Positions 11,166-21,285 of a DNA stretch of 64,000 nt are shown here, piece by piece. The DNA is from Limanda limanda. Lineage: Eukaryota > Chordata > Actinopteri > Pleuronectiformes > Pleuronectidae. The notes under the pieces are model-generated. The model was not told the origin of the DNA. It was given only the letters and a program-made list of their open reading frames with translations, and searched no databases. The DNA lies in contig NC_083651.1 of the NCBI RefSeq assembly GCF_963576545.1, positions 6,838,386 to 6,902,385 on the forward strand, written 5' to 3'. Each line of letters begins with the position of its first letter. The stretch's first letter is position 1. The position numbers and the translations under genes were made by a program.

Positions 11166-11965
11166 GGGATGGCCATAATTAATCGGCGATCGATTAATTG
11201 ATCATTAAGAATTTCGTCGATGACATTATTTTTTGCATGTTCTGTTGTGTAGTGTGAGTCTTGAAGGAATGCTATGGATTTCGCTATGTGGCAGCAATTA
11301 CACATTTTACCACGGAGGGGGCAATGTAAATCCCACAGGCCTACTCAGTTACCTGCGAGTTTCCGTGTATTTCAAAAGTAAACATGAATAGGTCACGGCG
11401 AAGTGTAGCGTGGGACCATTTTGATTTAAAAAAGACTCAGTTCACTGCCAACACTGTGAAGCTGTGTATAAGTACAACTCGGCCACGACTCAAATGATGT
11501 ACCACTTGAACAACGCACATCCGACCCTGGTTAGTGGCGGTGCATCCTGCTCTCGGTCTAAACCTAACATCAACTCGGTGTTAGCACGAAGGAGCTGAAA
11601 TGCACAACAAGCAAAGAAAATTAACCAATGTATCTGCAAGTTCATCAACATGGATATGCTACCGTTAAGTATTGTTGAGGGCGAAGGTTTTTGACAACTG
11701 ATAAACTTATTGGAACCGGCATGACACAAGCACCGGCTTCTAGCTGTCGGCTCCGCTGCTTAAACGTACAGCAGCGCATATTTTCAAGTGTAACCATTGA
11801 ACGGATCCTGTTTAACTGCCACAAGAGTTGTTCATCTTGTAATAAAGATCTCAATGAGGAAACACACTGTTTTTTTCTATTTTCACTGCATTTTTATAAA
11901 GCCTATAAATAGTGAATTTTAATTTAAAAATATTAATGATTAATCGAAAACCTATCGTTAATTCT
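11166..11965 (+). mobile_element. Degenerate hAT transposon with BED-finger fragment
   Basis: The left end is rich in ATTAATCG motifs (TAGGGATGGCCATAATTAAT) and the right end has GATTAATCGAAAACC, both typical of fish hAT ends. Around 11430-11525 one frame reads SVHCQHCEAVYKYNSATTQM followed by MYHLNNAHP, a BED-type zinc finger (C-x2-C ... H-x4-H). Around 11615-11695 a second piece reads AKKINQCICKF and DMLPLSIVEGEGF, a segment usual in hAT transposases. The catalytic core is missing and the frame is broken. The right boundary is uncertain, in a short run of CCTAA repeats. Confidence 0.6.
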
Positions 11966-12267
11966 AACCCTAACCCTATGAGGGAGAAAATCATATAATC
12001 AATAATCCGACTAGAGTGGATCTTCGAATGCATACCTCCACCAAGGGCCCTATCTCGGGATGTTAAAGAAAGGAATACAAATAATTCCCCTATAAATACC
12101 AACAATTTTTAATCAAGATAAATTGAGATGTAGTATTTTCTCTAACCGAATGTCGCATTCTTCCAAAAAGTTTCATGGAAAAATTGTTACGGTTTGTTGA
12201 TGGAGATGGACCAAGATGCAGAGTTTTAAAACAAAAGGTAATTTTAATTAAAGAAGTGAACAGGGAC

Positions 12268-12900
12268 CCCTGATGCCCTAAGAGGAGAGACGTCAACCGG
12301 GAGCCTCCGTCATGGGACAGGGACCGGAGCAGGCGACGCGAGGACCCCTGACGCCCGAAGAGGGAAGACGTTAGCCGGGAGCCTCCAACGTGGAGCAGGA
12401 ATCGGCGCAGACGACGCAAGATCCCCTGACGCCAGAAGAGGAGAGCCGTCAGCTGGGAGCCTCCCACGCGGGCCAGGGACTGGCGCAAGCAACGCTAGGA
12501 CCTCTGATGCCTTAAGAGGAGAAACGTCAGCCAGAAACCTCCGGCGCGGAGCAGAGACCGGGACAGGCGCCACTGAGAGAACCTCTGACGTCTGAAGAGG
12601 AGGGACGTCAGCCAGGAACCTCTGGCGCAGAGCAGGGAGCGGAACAGACGCCGCTGAGAAAAGCTCCGACGTCTGAAGAGGAGAGAAGTCAGCCAGGAAC
12701 CTTCGACTTGGGACAGGAGCAGGGACTGGAGCTGACACCGCGAAAGACCTCCGACGCCGGAACCAGAGTGGTGTCTGCCGGGACCCTCCGGCGAGGGACA
12801 GGGACTGGAGCTGGCACCGCTAAGACCTCCGACGCTGGAACCAGAGTGGCGTCTGCCGGGACCCTCCGGCGCGGGACAGGGACTGGAGCTAGCACTGGGG
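12268..12900 (-). repeat. Tandem repeat of about 80-bp units in a gag-like region
   Basis: About eight units of 78-84 bp follow each other, recognisable by CCTCTGACG/CCTCCGACG, a GAAGAGGAG block and GTCAGCC. Units toward 12720-12900 form a second subtype with ACCAGAGTGG. On the minus strand the repeat stays open over long stretches and gives repeated peptides such as RRFLADVSPL and LQTSEV. It is GC-rich, unlike its surroundings. Confidence 0.75.
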
Positions 12901-13295
12901 CCCAGTCGGGGCTGGAGGTGGCTGGGGCCTGTGAGCATGCTGCTGGAGAGAGAGGCTTCTGCTGTGGATGCCCCCTCTCCAACGTCCACCACCAAAAGCA
13001 GAACCCTTCTTGAGGCTGCGGGGTCCACCAATTGCCAGGCGACTGCTCCAGTACGGGTTAATGGATGAGGCTGGAGGGTTGAGGTCTGTCCCGCACCTCC
13101 CTGAGGTATGGGACAAAGTGACTCACCCAAGGGCAAACTTTCAGCCATAATTCAACCTCTGAGATCTCTTCGAGAATCCCAGCTTGGTGCTGGGTGCCCG
13201 TACAACCCAGCTCGTCCACTGAAGCATCAAAAATAAAAACTTTACGCCAAAATAAATCAAGCTCTGCTGGGTCCATAATATGGTCAGATTGTTCT

Positions 13296-14786
13296 GTTAC
13301 GGTTTGTTGATGGAGATGGAGCCAGATGCAGAGTTTTAAAACAAAAGGTAATTTTAATTAAAGTAGTTATTTTAACAAAACAAACGTGAACACTAAAGGG
13401 GAAAAAAACAAAACACAACAAAGCTTACACGGGCATTCAAAAGAGTAGAGGCTCAGGGGATTAGGACGGGACAGCACCATGGACGACAGCGGGTAGAAGA
13501 ACAAGCAATCCGACAGAGGACAAAGGGAAGGACAGAGGCTTAAATACACACAGGGAAGGCAGGGGCAATTGAAAACAGGTGTAACACATGACAGGGCTGA
13601 CTATCAGAGGCAGGAAGTTAAGACAGAAACAACACACAAGGAACAGAGACTACAAAATAAAACAGGAAACACAAAGATCTGTTATGAAGGACAACGTGTT
13701 AATATCCCTTTCTGCATACTCGAGACTCCGTGGGCTGGTCGAATGATTGATGGCATCCTATGGGTTGTCAAGTGGGCGCCCTCCTTCTTCGATGTTTCGC
13801 TGATTGACCCACGACACCTCCAGAGGGATCAGCAGTGAGATCCGGCGTCCCGGGCTCACTCCCTAGATGCCATCACTCATCCGACAGCCCAGGCGGAGAT
13901 GGTGGAGGAAGGGCATTGACGCTCATCCGTCGACTCTCCAGCACTGCCGCAAGACACTGTAGCACCTGGTTGTGCCGCCAGGTGTGCCGGCCTTGAGTGA
14001 GGCCGGTCTTGCAGCCCACCAGGATGTGCTTTAGTGTAGCTGGAGTCGGGCAGAGGGAGCATGTCGTGTCTTCTCCGTACCACTGGCTAAGATTCTTGGG
14101 AGACGGCAGTACATCATAAGCGGCCCTGATGGTGAAGCTTGCCTTAAATGCCTCCATCTCCCACAGCTCCTGCCAGGAGATCTTCCTCTTCTCCACTCCC
14201 TCCCAAGTCATCCACTGGAACGGAGTAGCCTTGTTCCAGGCCGGTGTACTGGCTCCGGCTCCAAGACCACTCCTCCCGTGCTGCACTCGGCCCACGATGT
14301 CCCTGTGCTTGAGTGCTGCCTTTGCCTGCTTGGTTGCTTCCAGTGGGGTCAACTTCCTCCCAGTAGCCAGGATGAGTGCAGCTTGGGCTACAAATGGATC
14401 ACTCGAATCCAATAGCATCATCTCCAGTCTAACTTTGGCGCATTTATACTCCTCTGCTAGACCGGAAATGGGCAGTTCTAATACTCCTTTGCCATAGAGC
14501 CCTATACTGCTGAGGCACCTGGGAAGCCCAAGCCACTTCCTTGCATATGAGCTGACCAGCCTCTCCAGCTTTTCCACCTTTGAGATCGGGACTTCATACA
14601 TGGTAAGTGGCCATAAGAGGCGTGGAAGGAGCCCAAACTGCATACACCAGAGCTTCAACTTGCCAGGTAGTGCGGTTCTGTTGATGTTCTCCAGGCCGCT
14701 GGCTACATCTTTCCTGAGCTGATCTACTTGCTCTTTGTCCTTAAGGAAACAGGCAAAGAGACTGAAAACAAACTAAAATGACAGAA
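13296..14786 (-). mobile_element. LTR interrupted by a LINE
   Basis: From 13296 to about 13678 the sequence parallels the reverse complement of the 47501 LTR. The last 40 bp or so of the LTR (AACAAACTAAAATGACAG and a terminal GACA) are found only at about 14746-14786, so the LTR was split. Confidence 0.6.
13679..14745 (-). pseudogene. LINE reverse-transcriptase C-terminal fragment (R2/NeSL-like)
   Basis: The frame at 13873-14658, extended upstream to about 14745, carries FGLLPRLLWPLTMYEVPIS, RKWLGLPRCLSSIGLYGKG and a CCHC-type finger TCSLCPTPATLKHILVGC. This is the post-RT thumb and knuckle region of a LINE family common in fish. A restriction-like endonuclease domain would normally follow but is absent, and the frame passes straight into the 3' UTR at about 13870. 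The UTR wording (GGATGCCATC, CCCACTTGAC on the minus strand) ends near 13679. The fragment is 5'-truncated and internally deleted. The clade (NeSL or HERO) is a judgement. Confidence 0.65.
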
Positions 14787-15034
14787 CATGACAAAAATCA
14801 GTTCAGTAGTACTCAGGGGTGACAACATGATGGCCTCGGTGGGGGTAATAATTCTGACAGTCTGGAAAATAGTACAGATGACAAATATACTAACTAATGA
14901 CTAACTTTGACCTGTCAAGTCTTTTTTGGTGTGTATGAGGTCCTTTCTCAATACTCTTGGTGTCACATTAGATCGTAACCTGGCCTGGAAGCATACTGAA
15001 AGTTCACTCACAGTTGAAAGCACTCATTCTTGCG
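14787..15034. other. Short unassigned spacer
   Basis: No feature was recognised between the LTR element and the OR-associated upstream block. Confidence 0.4.
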
Positions 15035-15252
15035 AAAACTCCCATTCTTGCCTTCAGCTTCATACACATAATATTGTCTGTAAAGAAAAAATGGCAAAAA
15101 ATATAAACGTCTATCTCAATATTGGGTTCAACATTGACAATATTAGGAAAGTTTCATTAATACTGGGCATGAAAGGTTCAGGTATGAGTTGGTAGACAAA
15201 TATTTAAAAACAACAAGGTGGGGGTGAATCTCCAGGTGCTTTCAGGTATCAC
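15035..15252 (+). repeat. OR upstream block, A type, orphaned
   Basis: The segment is nearly identical to 27920-28145 and 54500-54720, which lie upstream of intact OR genes. Here it is followed directly by the last codons of an OR, so the region between has been deleted. Confidence 0.75.
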
Positions 15253-15411
15253 AATTATTCAAAATTACCTCAACCCTTTGAAAACTTTATTGCAGTAGAA
15301 TTTCTTGTCATACCTCCACTCATGAATCCTCTCATTTATGGTTTCAAATTGACCAAAATTCGGAACAGACTTCGCGAAATTGTTACTTTATTTTCAGGAT
15401 TCCCATTCATT
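15253..15411 (+). pseudogene. Odorant receptor 3' relic (TM7 only)
   Basis: The frame reads KLPQPFENFIAVEFLVIPPL and then MNPLIYGFKLTKIRNRLREI, the last 45 or so residues of the MDNVS subfamily (A-type C terminus). The remaining 260 codons, including the start, are absent. It follows an A-type upstream block with no coding sequence in between. Confidence 0.85.
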
Positions 15412-15568
15412 TAGATATGTTTTCAAATGTACTAAAGATCTTTAGTGAGAGATTTCATTAGATTTGTTATAAGGTAACTGTTCTATTCATTTTGTGGGGG
15501 GGGGTATTAAGATATCGTTGCACAACAAATAAAACATTGAGAAAAAACAGACTTGCTAAAGGAGAGAG

Positions 15569-15828
15569 ATGAAAGTAGTCAATGTTCAACCTTTTCATTT
15601 AACACAGAGGTACCTGGCAAACATTTCTGCTGTAAACAGTTTGATTGAGTTTCCATTCTTGAGTTTCTCCTGGCCTTCACCACGATACAGACAATTACAA
15701 TAGAGTATTCAGGCATAATATACAGTAACATAAAGGCAATAAAAGCTGTAACAATATCAGTTACAAACAAAACCAAAGTTTTTACTCCTCACGTTGATTA
15801 TTCCCTGAGATTTAAACAGGGGGATTAA
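15569..15828 (+). repeat. Recurrent OR downstream block, copy 1
   Basis: This is the first of eight copies of a block found about 250-500 bp after each gene of the MDNVS OR subfamily. It begins ATGAAAGTAGTCAATG. This copy has a small deletion near 15640 that breaks the long frame seen in other copies. Confidence 0.75.
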
Positions 15829-15915
15829 ATTAAATCAACAAATTGATCGGAAAGTTTATTTAAGCAATACTAAGCTCTGTTTAATTCTCCAGAAAGAACA
15901 CTAATTCTTTCTATA

Positions 15916-16477
15916 TGTCACGGGTATGGTGAGGACCCAAAAGCAGCACAGGCAGACGAAATCTCAGTCGGTGATGACCTTTATTATTTACTGCAGTCTT
16001 TAACAGTTCATACAGTGGCAGGGTGAAAAGTCTTGGCTCACAGTGATCTTCTGCGAGATCGGAGAAGGAGTGAGCCTGGTGTTGCTGACTGAAGGCAAAG
16101 TCACAGCAGGTGGATTACCTAGTTGGTAGACAGGTCCAGTGGTGAGCTGTGTAGCCACAGAGATGAGCAGGTGCGTAACCAGGAGGGAATAGGCGAAACT
16201 CGTGGTCGAAGACAGAAGGCTGAGGTAATATCCAGGGCAGAGACGAGGCAGGCAGGTCGGCAACAGGTGATCAGTCCGGGGAAAGAAACGCTGGAGGTCA
16301 GGCATTACACAAGACAATCTGGCACTGAAGCAGAGACAGGAGCAGGCTTAAATGCAGCCAGGGCTGTCACAGGTGTGGAGAGTTGGCCTGATGAGGAGGC
16401 GTGGCTAACAGGTAGAGTGGAGCAGAGACAGGTCAGTGGAAAAATACCAGCAGACAGGTGATGAGCAGACTGTGACA
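15916..16477 (-). mobile_element. Solo LTR with 5-bp target duplication
   Basis: It begins TGTCACGGGT and ends GACTGTGACA, flanked by the direct repeat CTATA at 15911-15915 and 16478-16482. The matching places in the sister units (about 19060, 21640 and 59265) are empty and contain a single site. A TTTATTATTTA tract, read on the minus strand, supplies AATAAA, so the LTR probably points to the minus strand. No internal retroelement sequence is present. Confidence 0.75.
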
Positions 16478-17215
16478 CTATATCTGAGGTCACAGCCCGA
16501 CTCAAGGACAAAATGGGGAAGGCCACACATGAGATTAACCTGAAAATAAGTTTATTTAAAAAAAAGATGAACAGGAACTGTAAGTGTAGAAATCATAGTG
16601 GTCACGGATTGAAATTCTTTCCATCTTCAAAACAGTTATTGTTGTTTATCTTAATTCATACTGGTAAGAAATGCAACGGCAAGAGCAAAAAGAGCACCCA
16701 TTATTGCCTCCACTATCATAAAAAATCTTTCTTAAAAGTAGAAATAGCAAATATGTAACTTGTGTCTGAAGTTGGTTTCAAGTCTCAAAGGTGAAATTTA
16801 GATGTGTATGACACCAGTGGCAAAACATAAGGAAAATAAGGTATCCATGCTTTGGGCTTAAATATCTAATAGGATGTGAACACCTACATGTAACATAGAG
16901 AGTGACAGTAATACTAGCCAATCGTAGATGTGCTGTTGGAATGGGTGACGCAAGTAGAGGGAGATAAATTGTGATGCTGTGGGAGACATCTTCAGACTTG
17001 GTGGGGGGGGGGGCTGACAATTGCTCATGTAACTCTGTTTGTATATTGTTTCACCCTCTGGTCTCCTTGATGCATCAAGTCTACTTTAGAGTCTTCTGCG
17101 TGTCAGCTGCTGCCTGAGTTCTCCTTTCACCAGCTTCCAGAAAACTTCGATCACAGTGCACTGCTGCCTTCAGAGAAGTTCTAATAAGAGTGAGATAAGG
17201 GGACATCACCTGTGT

Positions 17216-17506
17216 TAATTATGCAGGTATACAACCCGAGGATAAAAATAGATATTGCACTTGTACTCATGATGGATAATGTATCTTGTTTATTTTGTAT
17301 CCAGTGGTGCTTAAACACATTAATGTTTAATGATGAAAGCTCTTCCAGTCCACTGGTTTGTTGGTTTAAATCCCCAGCTCATGCGCTGCCGTCTTCAGTC
17401 AAGATACTAATAACAGTGACACGAGGGGATGAGAGTGTTTTCATGAAGGAACACTGAACAGAAAACAGACAAAATAAATATATATCATTTAAAGCTTCTA
17501 TTCACA
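17216..17506 (+). promoter_or_regulatory. Double upstream region with a relic OR start codon
   Basis: 17217-17285 matches the 5' flank of the OR at 60055 up to and including the first bases of its coding sequence (ATGATGGATAATGT at 17269-17282). At that point the sequence switches to the 5' flank of the A-type genes (TTGTTTATTTTGTATCCAG), which leads to the real ATG at 17507. The relic start opens an out-of-context frame to 17457. A decayed SINE-like motif (GGTTTAAATCCCCAGC) lies near 17365. I cannot identify a TATA box or transcription start. Confidence 0.65.
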
Positions 17507-18424
17507 ATGGATAATGTCTCTGTGATAACAATATTCTATCTTTCAGGTTTAACTGAATCAAAGAACAACAGGTATATTCTCTTCTCTCTCAGTTTGTTAT
17601 GTTACTGTGTCATTTTGCTTGTTAATATAACTCTTATTGTGACCATCTTCTTGGATAAAAACCTCCATGAACCAATGTATATTCTGCTGTGTGCATTTTG
17701 CATGAATGGACTTTATGGAACAACAGGTTTCTTCCCCAAGTTTCTATGGGATCTGCTCTCTCCTGTTCATGTCATCTCTTATTCTGGATGTCTTGTTCAG
17801 GGTTTCGTAATTCACTCTTTTGTCAGCAGTGAACTCTCTTTTCTTGCAGTAATGGCATTTGACAGATATGTAGCCATATGTCGACCACTGCAGTATCACT
17901 CTATCATGTCAAAGCACAGACTCATGATGTTAGTGTGTTTCTCCTGGTTTACACCTTTCTGCATTATAGGTGTGAATATTGGTCTAACATCAAGACTGAA
18001 GTTATGCAGCCCTTATATTGCCAGACTGTTCTGCGTCAATGGGATTATTGTTACACTTGCTTGTTTCCCAGCTGAAACTATGGTTAACAACATCGTTGCA
18101 TATATTTCAATACTCTTTTATGTATTTCATGGTGTATTTATAGTTTGGTCGTACATATATCTTGTTAGAACATGTGTAAATTCTATAGAAAACAGGGCAA
18201 AGTTCATGCAAACATGTGTGCCACATTTATTCTCTTTGATCATTTTTCTACTCACGATACTTTTCGATATGCTGATTATACCATTTGGTTCAAAGAAATT
18301 ACCTCAAACCTTTAAAAACTTTATTGCAGTAGAATTTCTTGTCATACCTCCACTCATGAATCCTCTCATTTATGGTTTCAAATTGACCAAAATTCGGAAC
18401 AGACTTCAGAGACTGTTACTTTAA
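17507..18424 (+). CDS. Odorant receptor, MDNVS subfamily, A-B chimera
   Basis: This is an intact 305-residue intronless receptor. It opens MDNVS with an N3 sequon. KNLHEPMYILLC lies at residues 51-62. The TM3 end reads MAFDRYVAICRPLQY (117-130), with F in place of the subfamily Y at 118. TM7 reads IPPLMNPLIYGFKL (280-293). The N terminus (ITIFYLSGLTESKNNRY) is of the type in genes 28372 and 54943. The middle and the C terminus (VIHSFVSSELS, NGIIVTLAC, LQRLLL) are of the type in gene 60055. It is 11 residues different from the gene at 20088, all after residue 117. It acts as a G-protein-coupled odorant receptor. The ligand is unknown. Confidence 0.95.
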   Translation: MDNVSVITIFYLSGLTESKNNRYILFSLSLLCYCVILLVNITLIVTIFLDKNLHEPMYILLCAFCMNGLYGTTGFFPKFLWDLLSPVHVISYSGCLVQGFVIHSFVSSELSFLAVMAFDRYVAICRPLQYHSIMSKHRLMMLVCFSWFTPFCIIGVNIGLTSRLKLCSPYIARLFCVNGIIVTLACFPAETMVNNIVAYISILFYVFHGVFIVWSYIYLVRTCVNSIENRAKFMQTCVPHLFSLIIFLLTILFDMLIIPFGSKKLPQTFKNFIAVEFLVIPPLMNPLIYGFKLTKIRNRLQRLLL

Positions 18425-18706
18425 AAAAAGGTTGAAATTAGTATTGATGTGTGTAGAAAATTCTTTATTCCACTTTTAATTTAGTACTATTATTAAATCA
18501 TTTTGTATAACCATTTTCTGCATGTATATTAACTTGACTCAATTCATTTCAATATGTATGTTAAATGTACTACAGTTCTTTGTTAAGAAATGATGCGCAC
18601 ATTTGAGTTAATAATAACTGTTCTGTTCATTTTGTTAGGGGGTATTAAGATATCTTTGCACAAAAAATAAAACGTTGCGAAAAAAAAGATTTGCTAAAGG
18701 AGAGTA

Positions 18707-18973
18707 ATGAAAGAAGTCAATGTTCAAGCTTTTCATTTAACACAGAGGTACCTGCTAAACATTTCTGCTGGAAACATTTTGATTGTATCAAAAAGCTTCA
18801 TTCTTGCGTATGTCCTGGCCTTCACCACGATACAGACAATAACAATAGAGTATTCAGGTCTAATATACAGTAACACAAAGGCAATAAAAGCTGTCACAAT
18901 ATCAGTTACAAACAAAAGCAAAGTTTTTACTCCCAATGTTGATTATTCCCTGAGATTTAAACAGGGAGATTAA
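18707..18973 (+). repeat. Recurrent OR downstream block, copy 2 (88-codon frame)
   Basis: ATG at 18707 opens 88 codons starting MKEVNVQAFHLTQRYLLN and ending SLRFKQGD. AATAAA lies 40 bp upstream of the ATG, so the OR transcript may end just before this block. The antisense strand is also open over 67 codons. No homology was recognised. Copies differ by many replacement changes, which argues against a conserved protein. Confidence 0.55.
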
Positions 18974-19798
18974 ATTAAATCAACAAATTGATCGGAAAGT
19001 TTATTTAAGCTATACTAAGCTCTGTTTAATTTTCCAGGAAGAACACTAATTCTCTCTATACCTGAGGTCACAGCCTGACTCAAGGACAAAGTGGGGAAGG
19101 CCACACATGAGATTAACCTGAAAATAAGTATATTTAAAAAAAAAATGAACAGGAAATGTAAGTGTAGAAATCATAGTGGTCATGGATTGCAATTCTTTCC
19201 ATTTTCAAAACAGTTATTGTTGTTTATCTTAATTCATACTGGTAAGAAATGCAACGGCAAGAGCAAAAAGAGGAAGCACCCCTTATTGCCTCAACTATCA
19301 TAAAAAAGCTTTCTCAAAAGTAGAAATAGCAAATATGTAACTTGTGTCTGAAGTCGGTTTCAAGTCTCAAAGGTGAAATTTAGATGTGTATGACACCAGT
19401 GGCAAAACATAAGGAAAGTAAGGTATCCATGCCTTTGGCTTAACGATCCAATAGGATGTGAACACCTACATGTAACACAGAGAGTCACAGCAATTCTAGC
19501 CAATCATAGATGTGCTGTTGGAATGGGTGACGCAAGTAGAGGGAGATAAATTGTGATGCTGTGGGAGACATCTTCAGACTTGGTGGGGGGGGGGGCTGAT
19601 AATTGCTCATGTAACTCTGTTTGTATATTGTTTCACCCTCTGGTCTCCTTGATGCATCAAGTCTACTTTAGAGTCTTCTGCGTGTCAGCTGCTGCCTGAG
19701 TTCTCCTTTCACCAGCTTCCAGAAAACTTCGATCACAGTGCACTGCTGCCTTCAGAGAAGTTCTAATAAGAGTGAGATATGGGACATCACCTGTGTTA

Positions 19799-20087
19799 AT
19801 TATGCAGGTATACAACCCGAGGATAAAAATAGATATTGCACTTGTACTCATGATGGATAATGTATCTTGTTTATTTTGTATCCAGTGGTGCTTAAACACA
19901 TTAATGTTTAATGATGAAAGCTCTTCCAGTCCACTGGTTTGTTGGTTTAAATCCCCAGCTCATGCGCTGCCGTCTTCAGTCAAGATACTTATAACAGTGA
20001 CATGAGGGGATGAGAGTGTTTTCATGAAGGAACACTGAACAGAAAACAGACAAAATAAATATATATCATTTAAAGTTTCTATTCACA
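19799..20087 (+). promoter_or_regulatory. Double upstream region with a relic OR start codon, copy 2
   Basis: It has the same arrangement as at 17216-17506: a B-type flank ending in ATGATGGATAATGT, joined to an A-type flank that leads to the ATG at 20088. Confidence 0.65.
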
Positions 20088-21005
20088 ATGGATAATGTCT
20101 CTGTGATAACAATATTCTATCTTTCAGGTTTAACTGAATCAAAGAACAACAGGTATATTCTCTTCTCTCTCAGTTTGTTATGTTACTGTGTCATTTTGCT
20201 TGTTAATATAACTCTTATTGTGACCATCTTCTTGGATAAAAACCTCCATGAACCAATGTATATTCTGCTGTGTGCATTTTGCATGAATGGACTTTATGGA
20301 ACAACAGGTTTCTTCCCCAAGTTTCTATGGGATCTGCTCTCTCCTGTTCATGTCATCTCTTATTCTGGATGTCTTGTTCAAGGTTTCGTAATTCACTCTT
20401 TTGTCAGCAGTGAACTCTCTTTTCTTGCAGTAATGGCATATGACAGATATGTGGCCATATGTCAACCACTGCAGTATCACTCTATCATGTCAAAGCACAG
20501 ACTCATGAAGTTAGTGTGTTTCTCCTGGTTTACACCTTTCTGCATTGTAGGCACAAATATTGGTCTAACATCAAGACTGAAGTTATGCAGCCCGTATATT
20601 GCCAGACTGTTCTGCGTGAATGGGATTATTGTTACACTTGCTTGTTCCCGAAATGAAACTATGGTTAACAACATCGTTGCATATATTTCAATACTCTTTT
20701 ATGTATTTCATGGTGTATTTATAGTTTGGTCGTACATATATTTCGTTAGAACATGTCTAAATTCTATAGAAAACAGGGCAAAGTTCATGCAAACATGTGT
20801 GCCACATTTATTCTCTTTGATCATTTTTCTACTCACGGTACTTTTTGATATGCTGATTATACCATTTGGTTCAAAGAAATTACCTCAAACCTTTAAAAAC
20901 TTTATTGCAGTAGAATTTCTTGTCATACCTCCACTCATGAATCCTCTCATTTATGGTTTCAAATTGACCAAAATTCGGAACAGACTTCAGAGACTGTTAC
21001 TTTAA
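20088..21005 (+). CDS. Odorant receptor, MDNVS subfamily, A-B chimera
   Basis: This intact 305-residue receptor is the tandem sister of the gene at 17507. The first 117 residues are identical. The 11 differences are at 118, 126, 141, 154, 156, 187-189, 219, 224 and 251, within and between TM3 and TM6, the part that forms the ligand pocket in the family. MAYDRYVAICQPLQY has the usual Y118, and Q126 in place of R. Three changes in a row at 187-189 (FPA to SRN) lie in extracellular loop 2 or near the top of TM5. The start was chosen at MDNVS, as in the sisters. The 3' flank is of B type. Confidence 0.95.
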   Translation: MDNVSVITIFYLSGLTESKNNRYILFSLSLLCYCVILLVNITLIVTIFLDKNLHEPMYILLCAFCMNGLYGTTGFFPKFLWDLLSPVHVISYSGCLVQGFVIHSFVSSELSFLAVMAYDRYVAICQPLQYHSIMSKHRLMKLVCFSWFTPFCIVGTNIGLTSRLKLCSPYIARLFCVNGIIVTLACSRNETMVNNIVAYISILFYVFHGVFIVWSYIYFVRTCLNSIENRAKFMQTCVPHLFSLIIFLLTVLFDMLIIPFGSKKLPQTFKNFIAVEFLVIPPLMNPLIYGFKLTKIRNRLQRLLL

Positions 21006-21285
21006 GAACAGGTTGAAATTGGTATTGATGTGTGTAGACAATTCTTTATGCCACTTTTAATTTAGTACTATTATTAAATCATTTTGTATAACCATTTTCT
21101 GCATATATATTAACTTGACTCAATTAATTTCAATATGTATGTAAATGTACTACTGTTCTTTGTTGAGAAATTATGTGCACATTTCAGTTAATAATAACTG
21201 TGCTGTTCATTTTGTTAGGGGGTGTTAAGATATCTTTGCACAAAAAATAAAACGTTGCGAAAACAAGATTCGCTAAAGGAGAGTA

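Larger units (their letters stand above)
12187..14786 (-). mobile_element. Minus-strand LTR retrotransposon remnant (Gypsy-type)
   Basis: A 70-bp sequence starting TGTTACGGTTTGTTGATGG occurs at 12187 and again at 13296. It is the end of the same LTR family seen at 47501. Read on the minus strand, the LTR at 14786-13296 comes first, then an internal region that opens with a frame starting MDPAELDLF (13276 downwards), then a truncated second LTR at 12255-12187. The internal region has a tandem repeat and no protease, reverse transcriptase or integrase. The first LTR is itself interrupted by a LINE fragment at 13679-14745. Confidence 0.6.
16484..19061 (+). repeat. Tandem duplication unit 1 with one OR gene
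   Basis: Unit 1 (16484-19061) and unit 2 (19062-21640) are nearly identical over 2.58 kb. Each starts CTGAGGTCACAG and contains a B-type upstream block, a partial A-type upstream block, an OR gene and a downstream block. The boundaries given are an arbitrary phase of the repeat. Confidence 0.9.

Noticed and set aside
11955..11985. CCTAA repeats as an interstitial telomere
   Set aside because: Only two to three units in the end of a hAT remnant; too short.
12495..13148. Long overlapping frames on both strands as possible cellular genes
   Set aside because: They come from a GC-rich tandem repeat between two LTR pieces and have no domain other than a gag-like start.
18733..18936. Antisense frame of the OR downstream block as a membrane protein
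   Set aside because: It has two hydrophobic stretches but is exactly antisense to the other frame and shows no recognised family; kept only as part of the finding on the block.
17878..20674. Open frames such as 17878-18075, 20459-20656 and 20477-20674 inside OR genes
   Set aside because: They are shadow frames of receptor coding sequence, repeated in each paralog because the nucleotide sequence is repeated.
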